Numbered from the stretch's first letter, positions 49,637 to 60,920 are shown. The stretch: 64,000 nucleotides of DNA from Klebsiella ornithinolytica NBRC 105727 = ATCC 31898 (GCF_001598295.1 NZ_BCYR01000015.1:1-64000), one strand, 5' to 3'. Program-made: numbers and translations. The notes: generated by a model from the letters alone, not told the origin.

Positions 49637-50467
49637 TTATTGATACAGGTCTAACGCGGACTGCATGGGCTGCACCGCAAAGCGTTTGCCCAGGGCGATG
49701 AGCTCTTCGCGGGTGATGGTCTGTTTCATGCCCCCCATCGAATAGACTTTCACCAGCACTTCGGCCGACTTCTCGGCGGTATCGATGAGACCGAAGGTTT
49801 CGTCCAGCGTCGGGCCGCTGCCGAAGACGCCGTGGAACGGCCACAGCACCAGCGAATGTTTGCGCATTTCCAGCGCGGTGGCCTGGCCAATTTCATCGGT
49901 GCCCGGCACCATCCACGGCAGAATGCCGACCCCGTCCGGGAAGACCACCAGACATTCGGTGCTGCCTTCCCACAGTTTGCGGGTGAACAGATCGCTGTTG
50001 TTCTCCAGTACATAGGTCAGGGCAATCAGGTTGGTGGCGTGGCAGTGCATGATCACGCGGTCTTTGCCGTTGGTTAGCCTGATGCGCTCGCTGTGGGAGA
50101 GAAAATGCGCCGGTAATTCAGAGGTCGGCACCGCATCGTCCGTCAGTCCCCATAGCACGTGGTATCCCGCCCCATCGCTGTCTACCTTCACCACGCCGAG
50201 ATTGGCCGCAGGATCGAGCTGGACGTTGCGGAAAAATTTGCCGGAACCGGTGACGATAAATGGCTGGTTCGCCAGCGTGGGCATCGGCTGACTGAGGGCG
50301 ATGTAGCGCGGCTTAGCGTGAAAATCGGCCGCGAACGGTTCGATATCCGCGTCGTCGAGGCGCAGCGTCAGGTTACCGCCGTTACGTTCGTCCCAGCCCT
50401 TCAGCCAGGCATCGGAAGTGGCTTTAATCATGCCCTGAACGAACCAGGCGTTGATGATGTTCTGCAT
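49637..50467 (-). CDS. rhaD: Rhamnulose-1-phosphate aldolase
   Basis: Zinc class II aldolase that cleaves L-rhamnulose 1-phosphate to DHAP and L-lactaldehyde. 276 residues against 274 in E. coli. The catalytic/Zn region [13 protein letters not shown] and the later FHGVFG are conserved. Third gene of rhaBAD, 105 bases after rhaA, followed by the ABC transporter genes. Confidence 0.97.
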   Translation of the reverse strand: MQNIINAWFVQGMIKATSDAWLKGWDERNGGNLTLRLDDADIEPFAADFHAKPRYIALSQPMPTLANQPFIVTGSGKFFRNVQLDPAANLGVVKVDSDGAGYHVLWGLTDDAVPTSELPAHFLSHSERIRLTNGKDRVIMHCHATNLIALTYVLENNSDLFTRKLWEGSTECLVVFPDGVGILPWMVPGTDEIGQATALEMRKHSLVLWPFHGVFGSGPTLDETFGLIDTAEKSAEVLVKVYSMGGMKQTITREELIALGKRFAVQPMQSALDLYQ

Positions 50468-50572
50468 AGTCTTGTATTCCTGTTGCTGCGATGCGGGGGG
50501 AGCCCCGCACCATAAAGAAGATTGACCCTACGGGCTGCGGTTGTGGCATCAGCCGCCGTCCGGCAATGATGA

Positions 50573-51832
50573 TTAGCCGCGTTGGCTTAGTACCGCTTTT
50601 TCATAAGCGCGTACGCTATCCAGCCACTGGCTGCCCGCCGGGGTATCGTGGCGCTGGCAATACATCTCCCAGGCGGCCTGCCATGGCAGGCATTTCTGCT
50701 CTTCCAGCAGGGCCAGACGGGCGGTGTAGTCACCGTCAGCTTCCAGCTGGCGCAGCTGTTCCGTCGGTTCCAGCAGGGCGCGCAGCAGCGCTTTCTTCAT
50801 GTTGCGGGTACCAATCACCCACGCCGCGATGCGGTTAATCGAGGCGTCGAAGAAATCGAGACCGATGTGCACGCGGTCGAACAGGTTGTGGCGGATGATT
50901 TCGCTGGCGATAGCCTGGGTTTCGTCATCCAGCAGCACGACGTGGTCGCTGTCCCAGCGCACCGGGCGGCTGACGTGCAGCAGCAGTCGCGGGATGTACA
51001 GCATGGCGGCGGAAATTTTGTCAGAGATGACTTCCGTCGGGTGGAAGTGGCCGGCATCGAGGCACAGCGCGGTCTGGCGGCTGGTGGCGTATCCCATATA
51101 GAACTCGTTGGAGCCGACGGTATAGCTTTCTGCGCCGATACCGAACAGTTTGCTCTCTACGGCATCGATGTGATGCGCCGGGTCGAGTTTTTCGCTGATG
51201 ACCTCATCCAGCGCATTGAGCAGACGCTGGCGCGGGGCAAAACGGTCAACGGTAATATCTTTCATGCCGTCCGGGATCCAGATATTCATCACCGACGGGG
51301 TGCCCAGCTGCTCGCCGAACCAGGCAGAGATACGGCGGCTGGCTTTGCAGTGATCGATCCAGAACTGGCGGATTTCGTCGTTGGCGTGCGACAGGGTAAA
51401 GCCATCGGCGCTCAGCGGGTGGGAGAAACAGGAGGGGTTAAAATCCAGCCCCAGCTTATTGGTTTTGGCCCACTCAACCCAGTTGCGGAAGTGTTGTGGC
51501 TTGATTTCATTGCGCGCCACCGGCGTATCTGATTCCAGATAGAGCGCGTGCAGATTCAGGCGTTTCGGCCCCGGAATCAGGCTCAGCGCCTGCTCAAGGT
51601 CGGCGCGCAGCTCGCCGGCGTTACGAGCTTTGCCCGGATAGTTCCCCGTGGCCTGAATCCCGCCCGTTAAGTTCCCTTCCGGGTTTTCGAAGCCGGCGAC
51701 GTCATCGCCCTGCCAGCAGTGCATCGAAACGGGTAGTCGGTCCAGTTGACGCAGGGCCTCCTCGACATCCACGCCAACGGCAGCGTAGCGCTGTTTAGCA
51801 ATATCCCAGGCTTGTTCAAGTTGAGTGGTCAT
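50573..51832 (-). CDS. rhaA: L-rhamnose isomerase
   Basis: Converts L-rhamnose to L-rhamnulose; metal-dependent TIM barrel. 419 residues, equal to E. coli RhaA. The metal-site segments [21 protein letters not shown] and the late DFFDASINR are present. The conserved start MTTQLEQAW at 51832 overlaps rhaB by four bases. Confidence 0.97.
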   Translation of the reverse strand: MTTQLEQAWDIAKQRYAAVGVDVEEALRQLDRLPVSMHCWQGDDVAGFENPEGNLTGGIQATGNYPGKARNAGELRADLEQALSLIPGPKRLNLHALYLESDTPVARNEIKPQHFRNWVEWAKTNKLGLDFNPSCFSHPLSADGFTLSHANDEIRQFWIDHCKASRRISAWFGEQLGTPSVMNIWIPDGMKDITVDRFAPRQRLLNALDEVISEKLDPAHHIDAVESKLFGIGAESYTVGSNEFYMGYATSRQTALCLDAGHFHPTEVISDKISAAMLYIPRLLLHVSRPVRWDSDHVVLLDDETQAIASEIIRHNLFDRVHIGLDFFDASINRIAAWVIGTRNMKKALLRALLEPTEQLRQLEADGDYTARLALLEEQKCLPWQAAWEMYCQRHDTPAGSQWLDSVRAYEKAVLSQRG

Positions 51833-53295
51833 GCGCAAAGCTCCTTAGTCTGTTGTGGCTGAAACTGCGCCACGAAACGGGCAATTTCATGTTCAGGATT
51901 GGGGGTAAACGTGGTAAGCGCGGCGTTGCGACATACCACCTGACGGAAATCGTCGACGTTATTCAGTTCGTCCAGGGTCATCAGCTGGATGCCGATATTG
52001 CCCAGCGTGGAGGCCTCTACGGGCCCAGCGACCACCGTGATACCGCAGGCGTCGGCACACAGCTGATTGAGCAGCTCGTTCTGGCAGCCGCCGCCGACAA
52101 TATGCAGCTGGCTGAACGGCTGGCCGCGGAGTTGGGCCAGTTCACGAAGTACGCGGGCATAGAGCAGGGCCAGACTGTCGAAAATACAGCGCGCCAGTTC
52201 GGCGTCATCGCCGGGAACCGGCTGCCCGGACTCGCGACAGGCGGACTGAATTTCGGCGCTCATATTGGCCGGATTGATAAAACGATCGTCGTTGCAGTCA
52301 ATGACGAAACGGCAGGCCGGAAGACGAGCGGTACGGGCGATGAGCGCCGACAGGTCACTGATGTTTTGTTCTTTCAGCACCCGCTGCAGCAGCCACAGTC
52401 CCATGATATTTTTCAGCACCCGGTAGCGCCCTTCGGCGCCACCTTCATTGGTGATATTCGCCTGCAGCGCGTCGCTACCGGTGTAGGGGGTTTTGCTTTC
52501 AAAGCCCATCAGCGACCAGGTGCCGGAAGAGAGATACGCGGCGTTTTTGCTGGCCAGCGGCGAGGCGATGACCGCGCTGGCGGTATCGTGACTGGCGACG
52601 GCCACCACCGGAATGGCGTTGCCCTGCGGGCATAACCAGTGACCGATTACGTTACCGGGATGCGTTGGCGTGCCGAACCATTCGCGCGGCGCTCCGCTCC
52701 AGTTCAACAGCTCTTCATCCCAGCTATCGCTGTTTATATTGATCAACTGGGTGGTGGTGGCGTTGGTGTATTCCCAGTTCAGATGGCCGGTGAGGCGAAA
52801 GCTGAAGTAGTCAGGGATCAGCAGCGCATGTGAAACCTGGCTGACCAGCTCCGGCTGCTGCTCAACCAGCGCGCGGAGCTGATATAGGGTATTGAAGGGC
52901 ATAAACTGAATGCCGCTACGGCGGTAGATCTCGGCGCGGCCTATTTGCTCTTCGGCATGGTGCATCAGGCCATGGGTTCGTGGGTCACGATAGGAGACCG
53001 GCAGACCCACGCGTTCGCCGTGCTTATCCAGCAGGACATAATCCACGCCCCAGGTATCAATACCGATACTGTCGATGAGGATACCCTGCTCGCAGACCTT
53101 CACCAGCCCGCGGCGAATTTCGCCTTCCAGACGGTCGACATCCCAGCAGTCGTAGCCATCCACCTTTTGCAGGCTATTGGTAAAGCGGTGTATTTCGCGC
53201 AGCGTTAGCGTACGCGGGCCGCATTCATAGCTGGCAAGCATCACCCGCCCGCTGGAGGCGCCTAAATCAACGGCTACACAATGACGAAAGCTCAT
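51829..53295 (-). CDS. rhaB: Rhamnulokinase
   Basis: Phosphorylates L-rhamnulose at O1 with ATP. A 488-residue FGGY-family kinase (489 in E. coli): N-terminal phosphate loop [10 protein letters not shown], catalytic Asp in GIDTWGVDY and ATP site GGGCQN. First gene of rhaBAD; its promoter has CRP and RhaS sites. Confidence 0.97.
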   Translation of the reverse strand: MSFRHCVAVDLGASSGRVMLASYECGPRTLTLREIHRFTNSLQKVDGYDCWDVDRLEGEIRRGLVKVCEQGILIDSIGIDTWGVDYVLLDKHGERVGLPVSYRDPRTHGLMHHAEEQIGRAEIYRRSGIQFMPFNTLYQLRALVEQQPELVSQVSHALLIPDYFSFRLTGHLNWEYTNATTTQLININSDSWDEELLNWSGAPREWFGTPTHPGNVIGHWLCPQGNAIPVVAVASHDTASAVIASPLASKNAAYLSSGTWSLMGFESKTPYTGSDALQANITNEGGAEGRYRVLKNIMGLWLLQRVLKEQNISDLSALIARTARLPACRFVIDCNDDRFINPANMSAEIQSACRESGQPVPGDDAELARCIFDSLALLYARVLRELAQLRGQPFSQLHIVGGGCQNELLNQLCADACGITVVAGPVEASTLGNIGIQLMTLDELNNVDDFRQVVCRNAALTTFTPNPEHEIARFVAQFQPQQTKELCA

Positions 53296-53607
53296 GGGGA
53301 GATCCTTGTAAAAATCATTGTCAGCAGTCTAAAAAAGTCGTGAATCGCGCACCTTCTTGCCACTGACAGGGAAAACAGGCGGCTGGCAAGAAAGCAAAGA
53401 TGACCGTGAGGGAGGTCACAGATTCTCTTCATGAGCATCAGGGAAGAGGATGTGATGTTGTCCGCAGTTCCCGATCTTTCCGGCTGTTTCTTGAAAAAGC
53501 GGCAGGTTTTACGAATTTTGCGGTCAAAAATTGAAGGCTGGATTGCGGACCCTTAATTACTATTTGTGACACTGATTGATAACATTTCTCATTTCGAGGG
53601 TGCCGTT
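53296..53607. promoter_or_regulatory. rhaB/rhaS divergent control region
   Basis: On the minus strand the two RhaS half-sites ATCTTTGCTTTCTTGCC (53385-53401) and TGTCAGTGGCAAGAAGG (53352-53368) are 16 bases apart, as in E. coli rhaBAD, followed by a TAGACT -10 element (53326-53331). A CRP site CGTGAGGGAGGTCACA lies at 53405-53420, matching nine of ten consensus bases. Rightward control of rhaSR should be in the remaining part; RhaR sites were not resolved. Confidence 0.8.
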
Positions 53608-54444
53608 ATGACCATTTTGCACAGCGTGGATTTCTTTAAGTCCGGGACTTCTGCTGTGGCCATTGAGCCACGCCTCCCTCAGGCGGCGTTCCCGGAACAT
53701 CATCACGATTTCCATGAAATCGTCATCGTTGAGCACGGCACGGGGATTCATGTGTTCAACGGTCAGCCCTATACCATCAGCGGCGGTTCGGTGTGCTTTA
53801 TTCGCGATCACGATCGTCATCTCTATGAACATACGGACAATTTATGCCTGACTAACGTGCTCTATCGCGCGCCGGATGCCTTTCGCTTTCTGAATGGCGT
53901 CAATCAGCTGTTACCGCAGGAGCAAGAGGGGAATTACCTCTCTCACTGGCGGGTGAACCAGGCCGTGCTACAGCAGGTACGACAGATCGTCGGACAGATG
54001 GAAGACGTCGGCCTCGAACCGGATATGCATACGCTCGCCGGACGGGAGATTCTCTTTATGCAGCTGCTTGTCCTGCTGCGTAAAAGCAGCCTCGCGGAAG
54101 GGGCGGCCGACAACGAAGCGCGGCTGAATCATCTGATGGCCTGGCTGGAAGATCACTTTGCCGAGGATGTCTGTTGGGAAGAGGTGGCGGATAAGTTTTC
54201 CCTGTCGCTGAGGACATTGCATCGCCAGCTGAAGCAACAGACCGGCCTGACGCCGCAGCGCTACCTCAATCGGGTGCGACTGATGAAGGCGCGTCACCTG
54301 CTACGCCATAGCGATGAGAGCATCACGGATATCGCCTATCGTTGCGGTTTCGGCGACAGTAACCACTTTTCGACGCTTTTTCGCCGCGAGTTTTCCTGGT
54401 CGCCGCGCGATATCCGTCAGGGACGGGACGCCATTCTTCAGTAA
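53608..54444 (+). CDS. rhaS: AraC-family activator RhaS
   Basis: Rhamnose-responsive activator of rhaBAD and rhaT. 278 residues, equal to E. coli: N-terminal cupin with HHHDFHEI and C-terminal double HTH ([41 protein letters not shown]). The start [10 protein letters not shown] at 53608 is the conserved one. First of the rhaSR pair. Confidence 0.96.
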   Translation: MTILHSVDFFKSGTSAVAIEPRLPQAAFPEHHHDFHEIVIVEHGTGIHVFNGQPYTISGGSVCFIRDHDRHLYEHTDNLCLTNVLYRAPDAFRFLNGVNQLLPQEQEGNYLSHWRVNQAVLQQVRQIVGQMEDVGLEPDMHTLAGREILFMQLLVLLRKSSLAEGAADNEARLNHLMAWLEDHFAEDVCWEEVADKFSLSLRTLHRQLKQQTGLTPQRYLNRVRLMKARHLLRHSDESITDIAYRCGFGDSNHFSTLFRREFSWSPRDIRQGRDAILQ

Positions 54445-54516
54445 CGCGAGAGCAGTCAACGTTTTAGCGAGCAAAAACGCGAATAATAAACCGTTATTGG
54501 CGGTGGAGTTCTGGTA

Positions 54517-55365
54517 GTGGCTGGTCAGCTGATTCTGCGCAAAGATGAGTTTTTTGCCTCTCCTTCTCAGGCGGTAGCGGTTGCCGACCGTTATCCGCAA
54601 AATGTCTTCGCCGAGCATACCCACGAGTTCTGCGAACTGGTACTGGTATGGCGGGGAAATGGCCTGCATGTCCTTAACGATCGCCCATGGCGCATTACCC
54701 GTGGCGACCTGTTTTATATTCGCGCCGAAGACAAACACTCCTACGCCTCGGTGAATGATTTAGTCCTGCAAAACGTCATCTATTGCCCGGATCGTCTGCG
54801 GCTTAACTTTGACTGGGCGGCCCATATTCCCGGTCTGTTTGGGACGTCGTGGATGCCGCACTGGCGGATCGGCAGTTCTGGTATGGCTCAGGTTCGCCAG
54901 GTGATTACTCAGCTGGAGCAGGAGAGCGCCCGCGGCGATGCGCAGTCTAATAACATGGCCGAGCTGCTGTTTGCGCAGCTGGCGTTGATTCTTCATCGCC
55001 ACCGCTATGCGACCGATAACCGGGCGGCGACCCAAAGCGAAACGCTCCTCGATAAGCTGCTGACCGAACTGGCCGGCAGCCTGAACCGACCTTTTATTCT
55101 TGAGCTGTTTTGTGAGCGGGAGGGGTGCGGCGAGCGTGCGCTGCGTCAGCAGTTTCGCCAGCAGACCGGGATGACGATCAACCATTACCTGCGTCAGCTG
55201 CGTATCTGCCACGCGCAGTATTTATTGCAGCACACCGAGCGGTTGATTGGTGACATTGCGATGCAGTGCGGATTTGAAGACAGTAACTACTTTTCCGTCG
55301 TCTTTAATCGCGAAATTGGCATGACCCCAGGGCAGTGGCGGCAACGCAGTCGCGTTGCCGCATAG
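54517..55365 (+). CDS. rhaR: AraC-family activator RhaR
   Basis: Rhamnose-responsive activator of rhaSR itself. 282 residues from a GTG start (54517, GGTGGAG before it). The cupin ([14 protein letters not shown]) and HTH pair ([42 protein letters not shown]) are clear. Follows rhaS after 72 bases; convergent with rhaT. Confidence 0.95.
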   Translation: MAGQLILRKDEFFASPSQAVAVADRYPQNVFAEHTHEFCELVLVWRGNGLHVLNDRPWRITRGDLFYIRAEDKHSYASVNDLVLQNVIYCPDRLRLNFDWAAHIPGLFGTSWMPHWRIGSSGMAQVRQVITQLEQESARGDAQSNNMAELLFAQLALILHRHRYATDNRAATQSETLLDKLLTELAGSLNRPFILELFCEREGCGERALRQQFRQQTGMTINHYLRQLRICHAQYLLQHTERLIGDIAMQCGFEDSNYFSVVFNREIGMTPGQWRQRSRVAA

Positions 55366-55369
55366 GGTA

Positions 55370-56404
55370 TTAGCTGGCCATGCCGAGGCCAACGATATTG
55401 GCGGCGATGATAATCACCACGCAGCCCAGACTTAACACGCTGACCGGACGACGCCCGGCATTGTTCCACTCTTTCAGCACCAGCCCGACCAGCCCGCCGC
55501 ACAGCACATAGAAGCTCATATGCAGCATCCAGCTCATGTAGTCATACTGCGCGGGAATGCTGGCGTGGCCCCAGGCATAGAAGAAAAACTGGAGATACCA
55601 CATCAGACCGCCCAGCGCCGACAGCAGCACGTTGGCGATAATCAGCGGTTTTGCCAGCGAGAAGTCGGCTTTGATCGACAGGTTTTTGACTTTAGCCAGA
55701 CGAATAAAGCAGAAGCCAAGGTTGACCAGCGCGCCGCCGCCCATAATCACCACATAGCTGGGCAGCGCGGTATACAGCGGGTCAACTCCCAGCGCTGCCG
55801 CGGCATCATGCATTGGCCTGGCGGCGTTCATCGCAAAGGACATCCCGGCAGAGAAAATGCCGCACATCACCGCCAGCATGAGCCCTTTTTTCAGATTGAA
55901 GTCTTCGGCTTTAATGCCCATCTTGCGCTCTTTCAACTGGCCGGCCCGGGTGACTATCGCCACGCCGATCACCGCAACCAGCACGCCGAGCAGCGTCATC
56001 TGGCCACCCTGGGTATGAAGGAGCACATCGATCTGCCCGTTGATAATTGGAGTCATCAGCGTGCCGACAATCAGGGTAATCCCGATGGCGATACCGATCC
56101 CCATCGACATACCGAGGTAGCGCATGGTCAGGCCGTAGTTAATATTGCCGATCCCCCACATGGCGCCAAACAGAAACACCGGCAGGAGCGTGGAGGCGTT
56201 GAAGGAACGGTAATAGGCCCAGAAATCAGGCAGCAGCATCGCGCTGATAGCCCAGGGAAGAATCAGCCAGGAGACAATCCCGCCGATTGACCACATGGTT
56301 TCCCATGACCACTGTTTAACTTGTTTGAACGGGGCATAGAAACAGGCTGCACTGGCCGCACCTATCAAATGCCAAAAAATACCCATCGTAATCGCGTGAT
56401 TCAT
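55370..56404 (-). CDS. rhaT: L-rhamnose:H+ symporter RhaT
   Basis: Inner-membrane rhamnose-proton symporter of the DMT superfamily with ten membrane segments. 344 residues from [15 protein letters not shown] (56404), equal to E. coli RhaT. It ends four bases after rhaR on the opposite strand. Present in addition to the ABC importer, so uptake is doubled. Confidence 0.96.
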   Translation of the reverse strand: MNHAITMGIFWHLIGAASAACFYAPFKQVKQWSWETMWSIGGIVSWLILPWAISAMLLPDFWAYYRSFNASTLLPVFLFGAMWGIGNINYGLTMRYLGMSMGIGIAIGITLIVGTLMTPIINGQIDVLLHTQGGQMTLLGVLVAVIGVAIVTRAGQLKERKMGIKAEDFNLKKGLMLAVMCGIFSAGMSFAMNAARPMHDAAAALGVDPLYTALPSYVVIMGGGALVNLGFCFIRLAKVKNLSIKADFSLAKPLIIANVLLSALGGLMWYLQFFFYAWGHASIPAQYDYMSWMLHMSFYVLCGGLVGLVLKEWNNAGRRPVSVLSLGCVVIIIAANIVGLGMAS

Positions 56405-56696
56405 TGATTTTATCCTCATCTATTTTTTTATCGGATAAATCTTCTTCCGACACGATGAGTGTAAAAATCGGTCAGTTTTCTCGCCTTCAGGCTGTTGCCA
56501 TGTGACGCTGAACTCTGGCAACCAACAACTTAATTACTTGTTCCAGCTCACAAAATTGCAGGTATACCCTGTGGTTATAACCTTATTAAAAATACGGCAT
56601 TGATAAGCGTTTTCAATATCATTTAATTAACTATAATGAACCAACTGCTTACTCGGCATTAACACTTCCTGCCGCTTGACAATAATGGAGATGATT
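56405..56696 (+). promoter_or_regulatory. rhaT/sodA divergent region with Fur box
   Basis: Holds the rhaT promoter and the sodA promoter. GATAAGCGTTTTCAATATC (56602-56620) resembles the Fur site of E. coli sodA, and a perfect -10 TATAAT is at 56632-56637 in the same context as in E. coli. No gene is present. Confidence 0.65.
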
Positions 56697-57317
56697 ATGA
56701 GTTATACACTGCCAGCCCTGCCGTACGCTTATGACGCCCTGGAACCGCACTTTGATAAGCAGACGATGGAAATCCATCACACTAAACATCACCAGGCCTA
56801 CGTTAACAACGCCAACGCTGCGCTGGAGAGCCTGCCGGAATTTGCTGACCTGTCTGCTGAAGAACTGATCGCCAAACTGGATCAGCTGCCGGCTGACAAA
56901 AAAACCGTACTGCGTAACAACGCGGGCGGCCACGCTAACCACAGCCTGTTCTGGAAAGGCCTGAAAACCGGTACCACCCTGCAGGGCGACCTGAAAGCCG
57001 CTATCGAACGTGATTTCGGTTCCGTTGATAACTTCAAAGCGGAGTTTGAAAAAGCGGCTGCGACTCGTTTCGGTTCTGGCTGGGCATGGCTGGTGCTGAA
57101 GGGCGACAAACTGGCCGTGGTTTCTACCGCTAACCAGGACTCCCCGCTGATGGGCGAAGCTATCTCCGGCGCTTCCGGCTTCCCGATTCTGGGCCTGGAC
57201 GTTTGGGAACACGCTTACTACCTGAAATTCCAGAACCGTCGTCCGGACTACATCAAAGAGTTCTGGAACGTGGTTAACTGGGACGAAGCAGCAGCGCGTT
57301 TTGCCGCCAAAAAATAA
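56697..57317 (+). CDS. sodA: Manganese superoxide dismutase
   Basis: Cytoplasmic MnSOD that dismutates superoxide. 206 residues, equal to E. coli SodA. Mn ligands are in [17 protein letters not shown] and DVWEHAYY. The start [10 protein letters not shown] at 56697 follows TGGAG. Highly biased codons indicate strong expression. Regulated by Fur (site upstream) and, by family knowledge, SoxRS and ArcA. In K-12 kdgT follows; here yiiM follows directly. Confidence 0.98.
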   Translation: MSYTLPALPYAYDALEPHFDKQTMEIHHTKHHQAYVNNANAALESLPEFADLSAEELIAKLDQLPADKKTVLRNNAGGHANHSLFWKGLKTGTTLQGDLKAAIERDFGSVDNFKAEFEKAAATRFGSGWAWLVLKGDKLAVVSTANQDSPLMGEAISGASGFPILGLDVWEHAYYLKFQNRRPDYIKEFWNVVNWDEAAARFAAKK

Positions 57318-57338
57318 GGTTGCATTGTGCTGAACGAG

Positions 57339-57366
57339 AAGCGAGTCTGATGACTCGCTTTTTTTA
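57339..57366 (+). terminator. sodA terminator
   Basis: Stem AAGCGAGTC / GACTCGCTT, loop TGAT, T-run behind it. Confidence 0.88.
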
Positions 57367-57388
57367 TATCCGCAGCAAAGGAGCAGCG

Positions 57389-58063
57389 ATGCACTATCCG
57401 GTGAATGTCTTTGTGGGCAAGGTAAGGGATTACGACGGCAGCCGTCCAAGCGCCATCGGTAAAATTCAGGTCGACGGTGAACTGACCCTCGGCGAACTGG
57501 GGCTGGAGGGCGATGAACAGGCGGAGACGAAAATACATGGCGGGCCGGACCGCGCGCTGTGCCACTATCCCCGTGAACACTACGCCCATTGGGCTCTTGA
57601 ACTTCCGCAGCAGGCGGATCTTTTCTGCGCCCCGGCGTTTGGCGAGAATCTCTCGACCGAAGGGCTGACCGAAAAAGAGGTCTGTATCGGCGACATCTTT
57701 CGCTGGGGAGAGGCGCTGATTCAGGTGACGCAGCCGCGTTCACCGTGCTTCAAGCTTAACTATCATTTTGCTGTCAGCGATATGGCGCAGCTTATGCAGA
57801 ACAGCGGTAAAACCGGCTGGCTGTATCGGGTCGTGGCGGGCGGGCAGGTATCCGGCGATGCGCCGCTGGAGCTGGTTTCCCGACTAAGCGATGTGAGCGT
57901 CCATGAGGCGGGGGCCATTGCCTGGCATATGCCGTTCGATGACGAACAATACCGTCGTCTGCTCTCGGCGGCGGGGCTGTCGGTGAGCTGGAGCCGTACC
58001 ATGCAGAAACGGCGCCTGAGCGGGCAGATAGAAGACAATTCGCGGAGATTGTGGGGAAAATAA
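57389..58063 (+). CDS. yiiM: YiiM, MOSC-domain 6-N-hydroxylaminopurine resistance protein
   Basis: Molybdenum-cofactor (MOSC) enzyme that reduces hydroxylated bases such as 6-N-hydroxylaminopurine in E. coli. 224 residues from MHYPVNVF (57389, AAGGAG before it), equal to E. coli YiiM. The MOSC core has GLEGDEQAE...HGGPDRALCHYP, and the Mo-ligand Cys is in RSPCFKLNYHF. An upstream in-frame start lies in the sodA terminator and was rejected. Confidence 0.94.
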   Translation: MHYPVNVFVGKVRDYDGSRPSAIGKIQVDGELTLGELGLEGDEQAETKIHGGPDRALCHYPREHYAHWALELPQQADLFCAPAFGENLSTEGLTEKEVCIGDIFRWGEALIQVTQPRSPCFKLNYHFAVSDMAQLMQNSGKTGWLYRVVAGGQVSGDAPLELVSRLSDVSVHEAGAIAWHMPFDDEQYRRLLSAAGLSVSWSRTMQKRRLSGQIEDNSRRLWGK

Positions 58064-58112
58064 TTCGCCGATAACGCCGCAGGCGCTGGCTGCGAACGAT
58101 CCCTGAGGCGGC

Positions 58113-58182
58113 GCGCTGCGCCTGTCCGGGCTACCCGTCTGCGGACGGTTGTGGTAGCCCGGCTAAGCGCAGCGTAAGCCGG
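58113..58182. repeat. Inverted REP pair (BIME) between yiiM and cpxA
   Basis: GCGCTGCGCCTGTCCGGGCTACC and, inverted, GGTAGCCCGGCTAAGCGCAGC form a BIME between the convergent yiiM and cpxA genes. Each half is a typical REP. Confidence 0.75.
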
Positions 58183-58192
58183 AGAAGAGCGA

Positions 58193-59566
58193 TCAGGTGC
58201 GCTTATACAGCGGCAGCCAGATGGTCAGCCGCAAACCGCCTAACGGGCTGTCATCGGCTTTGACCCAGCCGCGATGCTGCTGAATCGCCGCCTCGACAAT
58301 CGCCAGCCCCAGACCGGTGCCGCCGGACTCGCGATCGCGTGCCTCGTCGGTACGGTAGAACGGACGGAAAATCTGCTCGCGATCCTCCGGACTGACGCCC
58401 GGACCATCATCATCGACGTTGACCGTGATGCCGTCTTTATCCACCGAAAAACTGACCGAAATTTTGGTGTGCGAGTAGCGCAGCGCGTTACGGACGATAT
58501 TTTCCAGCGCGCTTTCCAGCGCATTAGGATTGCCGTACAGCGGCCAGGGACCCGGCGGATACTCGACGGTGAAGGATTTTCCAACCTGCTCGGCTTCAAA
58601 CGCCGCGTTATCCAGCACTTCGCCCCACAGCTGATTAGCCTTCACCGTTTCACTGACCAGCGCGTTATTCGCCTGATTGCGCGACATCACCAGCAGGTCG
58701 TTAATCATGCTGTCCAGCCGGTGGGCTTCGGTCTCAATACGTTCAAGCTCTTTGCTCTCGCCGCTGCGACGGCGCAGTAAGGCCGTACCCAGCTGCAGGC
58801 GCGTGAGCGGCGTACGCAGCTCGTGGGAAATATCGGACAGCAGGCGCTGCTGACCGGTCATCATGCGTTCCAGCGCCGTGACCATCTGGTTAAAACTGGC
58901 CCCGGCGGCTAAAAACTCCTGCGGGCCGGCTTCCAGTTCCGGATGTTGACGCAGGTTGCCCTGGGCGACCTCATCGGCGGCGTTTTTCAACTTGCGGGCC
59001 GGTTTGGCCAGACTCCAGGCCAGCCACAGCAGCAGCGGCGAACTGACCAGCATCGTGACGATAAGCAGGAGCAGCGGGCGGTCGAACAGCAGGTTGATAA
59101 AGTCTGACTGGGATGTGCTGGCAGGGCGGATCAGATAGAGCTGGTAATTATCTTCCCCATCCCTGACGGAAAACGGCCCGACCATTTCCAGACGGCCGTA
59201 GCGTTTTTTCTGCGGATGATCGGCATTATCGGCCTGGCCGATAAAGTTACGAATGATCTGCATTTCGTTGCGTTCTGCACCGATCACGCGGCCTTCGCTG
59301 GTGACCAGCAATAAACGCTGTCCCGGCGGAGCCCACTTATCGATAGCGCGAAACAGCCGACGCCACCACATCAGGTCATTGGGGGGATCGGTCGCCAGTT
59401 CGGCCTCGACGTGCTGTTCAATCATGGTGCCCTGACGCTGTTCGCTCTCCAGCAGTTCGGTCATCTGGCGCGAGTCCAGCTTGGGCAACATCAGAACCAG
59501 CATCAACACCAGCGCCAGCGTGAGCCAGAAAATAGCGAAGATGCGTGCGGTTAAACTTCCTATCAT
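58193..59566 (-). CDS. cpxA: Envelope-stress sensor histidine kinase CpxA
   Basis: Inner-membrane sensor of misfolded envelope proteins; phosphorylates CpxR. 457 residues, equal to E. coli. Two membrane segments (about 8-28 and 164-184) flank the periplasmic domain; HAMP follows; the H-box is SDISHELRTPLTRL (His near 248); N- and G-boxes follow (ENIVRNALRY; DDGPGVS; GGTGLGLAI). Overlaps cpxR by four bases. Confidence 0.97.
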   Translation of the reverse strand: MIGSLTARIFAIFWLTLALVLMLVLMLPKLDSRQMTELLESEQRQGTMIEQHVEAELATDPPNDLMWWRRLFRAIDKWAPPGQRLLLVTSEGRVIGAERNEMQIIRNFIGQADNADHPQKKRYGRLEMVGPFSVRDGEDNYQLYLIRPASTSQSDFINLLFDRPLLLLIVTMLVSSPLLLWLAWSLAKPARKLKNAADEVAQGNLRQHPELEAGPQEFLAAGASFNQMVTALERMMTGQQRLLSDISHELRTPLTRLQLGTALLRRRSGESKELERIETEAHRLDSMINDLLVMSRNQANNALVSETVKANQLWGEVLDNAAFEAEQVGKSFTVEYPPGPWPLYGNPNALESALENIVRNALRYSHTKISVSFSVDKDGITVNVDDDGPGVSPEDREQIFRPFYRTDEARDRESGGTGLGLAIVEAAIQQHRGWVKADDSPLGGLRLTIWLPLYKRT

Positions 59567-60261
59567 GAAGCCGAAACCATCAGGTAGCCGCGTCCGCGCA
59601 GGGTTTTAAACCACGGATGGCCGTCTTTGCGTTCCGGCAGCTTACGACGCAGATTGGAAATATGCATGTCGATGGCGCGATCGAACGGCGTCAGGCGTTT
59701 TCCCAATACTTCCTGGCTCAGATGTTCACGAGAAACAACCTGGCCAAGATGCTGTGCCAGCAGGTAGAGCAGGGTGAACTCCGTGCCGGTCAGTTCCAGG
59801 GTCTGACCATCGAAATTGGCTTCCTGGCGGCCGGGGTTGAGGCTCAAGGCGTCAACTTCCAGCGTCGGGGAACCGACTTCGGTAGTTTGCTGCTGCTCAC
59901 TCCAGTGAGAACGGCGCAGAATCGCGCGTATACGCGCCACCAGCTCACGATCGTTGAAGGGCTTAGGCAAGTAATCATCCGCGCCCAGCTCGAGGCCGAG
60001 AACGCGATCCAGCTCGCTGCCGCGGGCAGTTAGCATGATAACCGGGGTCTGGTGTGTCTGACGTAACTCTTTAAGCGTATCGATACCGTTTTTCTTCGGC
60101 ATCATCACATCAAGCAAAAGTAAATCGATGCTGTCGTCCAGAAGGGCCAGCGCCTGTTCCCCGTCATGGGCCACGAGCACGTTAAATCCTTCCATATCGA
60201 GCAGCTCTTTTAACAGGGAGGTGAGCTCCCGGTCATCATCAACTAACAGGATTTTATTCAT
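59563..60261 (-). CDS. cpxR: Envelope-stress response regulator CpxR
   Basis: OmpR-family regulator of the Cpx regulon. 232 residues, equal to E. coli: receiver with phospho-Asp in LLLLDVMMPKKNG (about residue 51), and winged-helix DNA-binding domain ending in FDRAIDMHISNLRRKL...RGRGYLM. Leads cpxRA. Targets in this window include cpxP, its own operon and srkA-dsbA, each with a CpxR box in front. Confidence 0.98.
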   Translation of the reverse strand: MNKILLVDDDRELTSLLKELLDMEGFNVLVAHDGEQALALLDDSIDLLLLDVMMPKKNGIDTLKELRQTHQTPVIMLTARGSELDRVLGLELGADDYLPKPFNDRELVARIRAILRRSHWSEQQQTTEVGSPTLEVDALSLNPGRQEANFDGQTLELTGTEFTLLYLLAQHLGQVVSREHLSQEVLGKRLTPFDRAIDMHISNLRRKLPERKDGHPWFKTLRGRGYLMVSAS

Positions 60262-60316
60262 TGTTTAAATACCTCCGAGGCAGAAATTACGTCATCAAGG
60301 CTCGCTAATCCATGAC

Positions 60317-60331
60317 TTTACGTTGTTTTAC
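60317..60331. promoter_or_regulatory. CpxR box between cpxR and cpxP
   Basis: TTTACGTTGTTTTAC is the exact complement of GTAAA-N5-GTAAA, the perfect CpxR consensus, about 100 bases before cpxP and 55 bases before cpxR. Confidence 0.9.
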
Positions 60332-60416
60332 ACCCCCTGACGCATGTTTGCAGCCCGAATCGTAGACTGTATCTCGTTGAATCGCTACACAGACACAAAC
60401 GTATTGGGAGTATGTG

Positions 60417-60920
60417 ATGCGCAATGTTATTGCTGCCGTCATGGCCTCAACGCTGGCGCTAAGTGCATATAGCCAAGCCGCTGAAGTCGTTACCAGCGTT
60501 AACTGGCTCCCCGGAGATGACGGGGCGCAGCGCACCAGCCAGAGTCATATGTTTGACGGCATAAGTTTAACCGAACAGCAACGCCAGCAGTTACGAGATC
60601 TTATGCAACGGGCACGCCATGACAGGCAACCCATTAATGTTAGCGAAATGGAGACAATGCATCGTCTTGTCACCGCAGAAAATTTTGATGAAAACGCTGT
60701 GCGCGCTCAGGCTAATAAAATGGCGCAGGAACAGGTTACTCGCCAGATTGAAATGGCGAAGGTTCGCAACCAGATGTACCACCTGTTAACGCCGGAGCAG
60801 CAAGCGGTTCTTAATGCGAAACACCAGCAACGAATGGATCAGTTGCGCGAGGTAGCAAGGATGCAAAAAGGTTCAGCAACCATGCTGTCGAGTAGTAGCA
60901 ATACCGTGCAACCCCAGTAG
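60417..60920 (+). CDS. cpxP: Periplasmic Cpx inhibitor/chaperone CpxP
   Basis: Periplasmic protein that binds CpxA to damp the Cpx response and helps to clear misfolded pilus subunits. 167 residues with a Sec signal (about 1-21, ending QA-AEV). Both LTxxQ motifs of the Spy/CpxP family are seen (LTEQQ and LTPEQ). ATG 60417 is favoured over GTG 60414 because GGGAG is six bases before it. Its 3'UTR holds CpxQ. Confidence 0.95.
   Translation: MRNVIAAVMASTLALSAYSQAAEVVTSVNWLPGDDGAQRTSQSHMFDGISLTEQQRQQLRDLMQRARHDRQPINVSEMETMHRLVTAENFDENAVRAQANKMAQEQVTRQIEMAKVRNQMYHLLTPEQQAVLNAKHQQRMDQLREVARMQKGSATMLSSSSNTVQPQ

Noticed and set aside
57320-57388. Extended N-terminus of yiiM from an earlier start
   Set aside because: The extension would be coded by the sodA terminator; the conserved start at 57389 has a good ribosome site.
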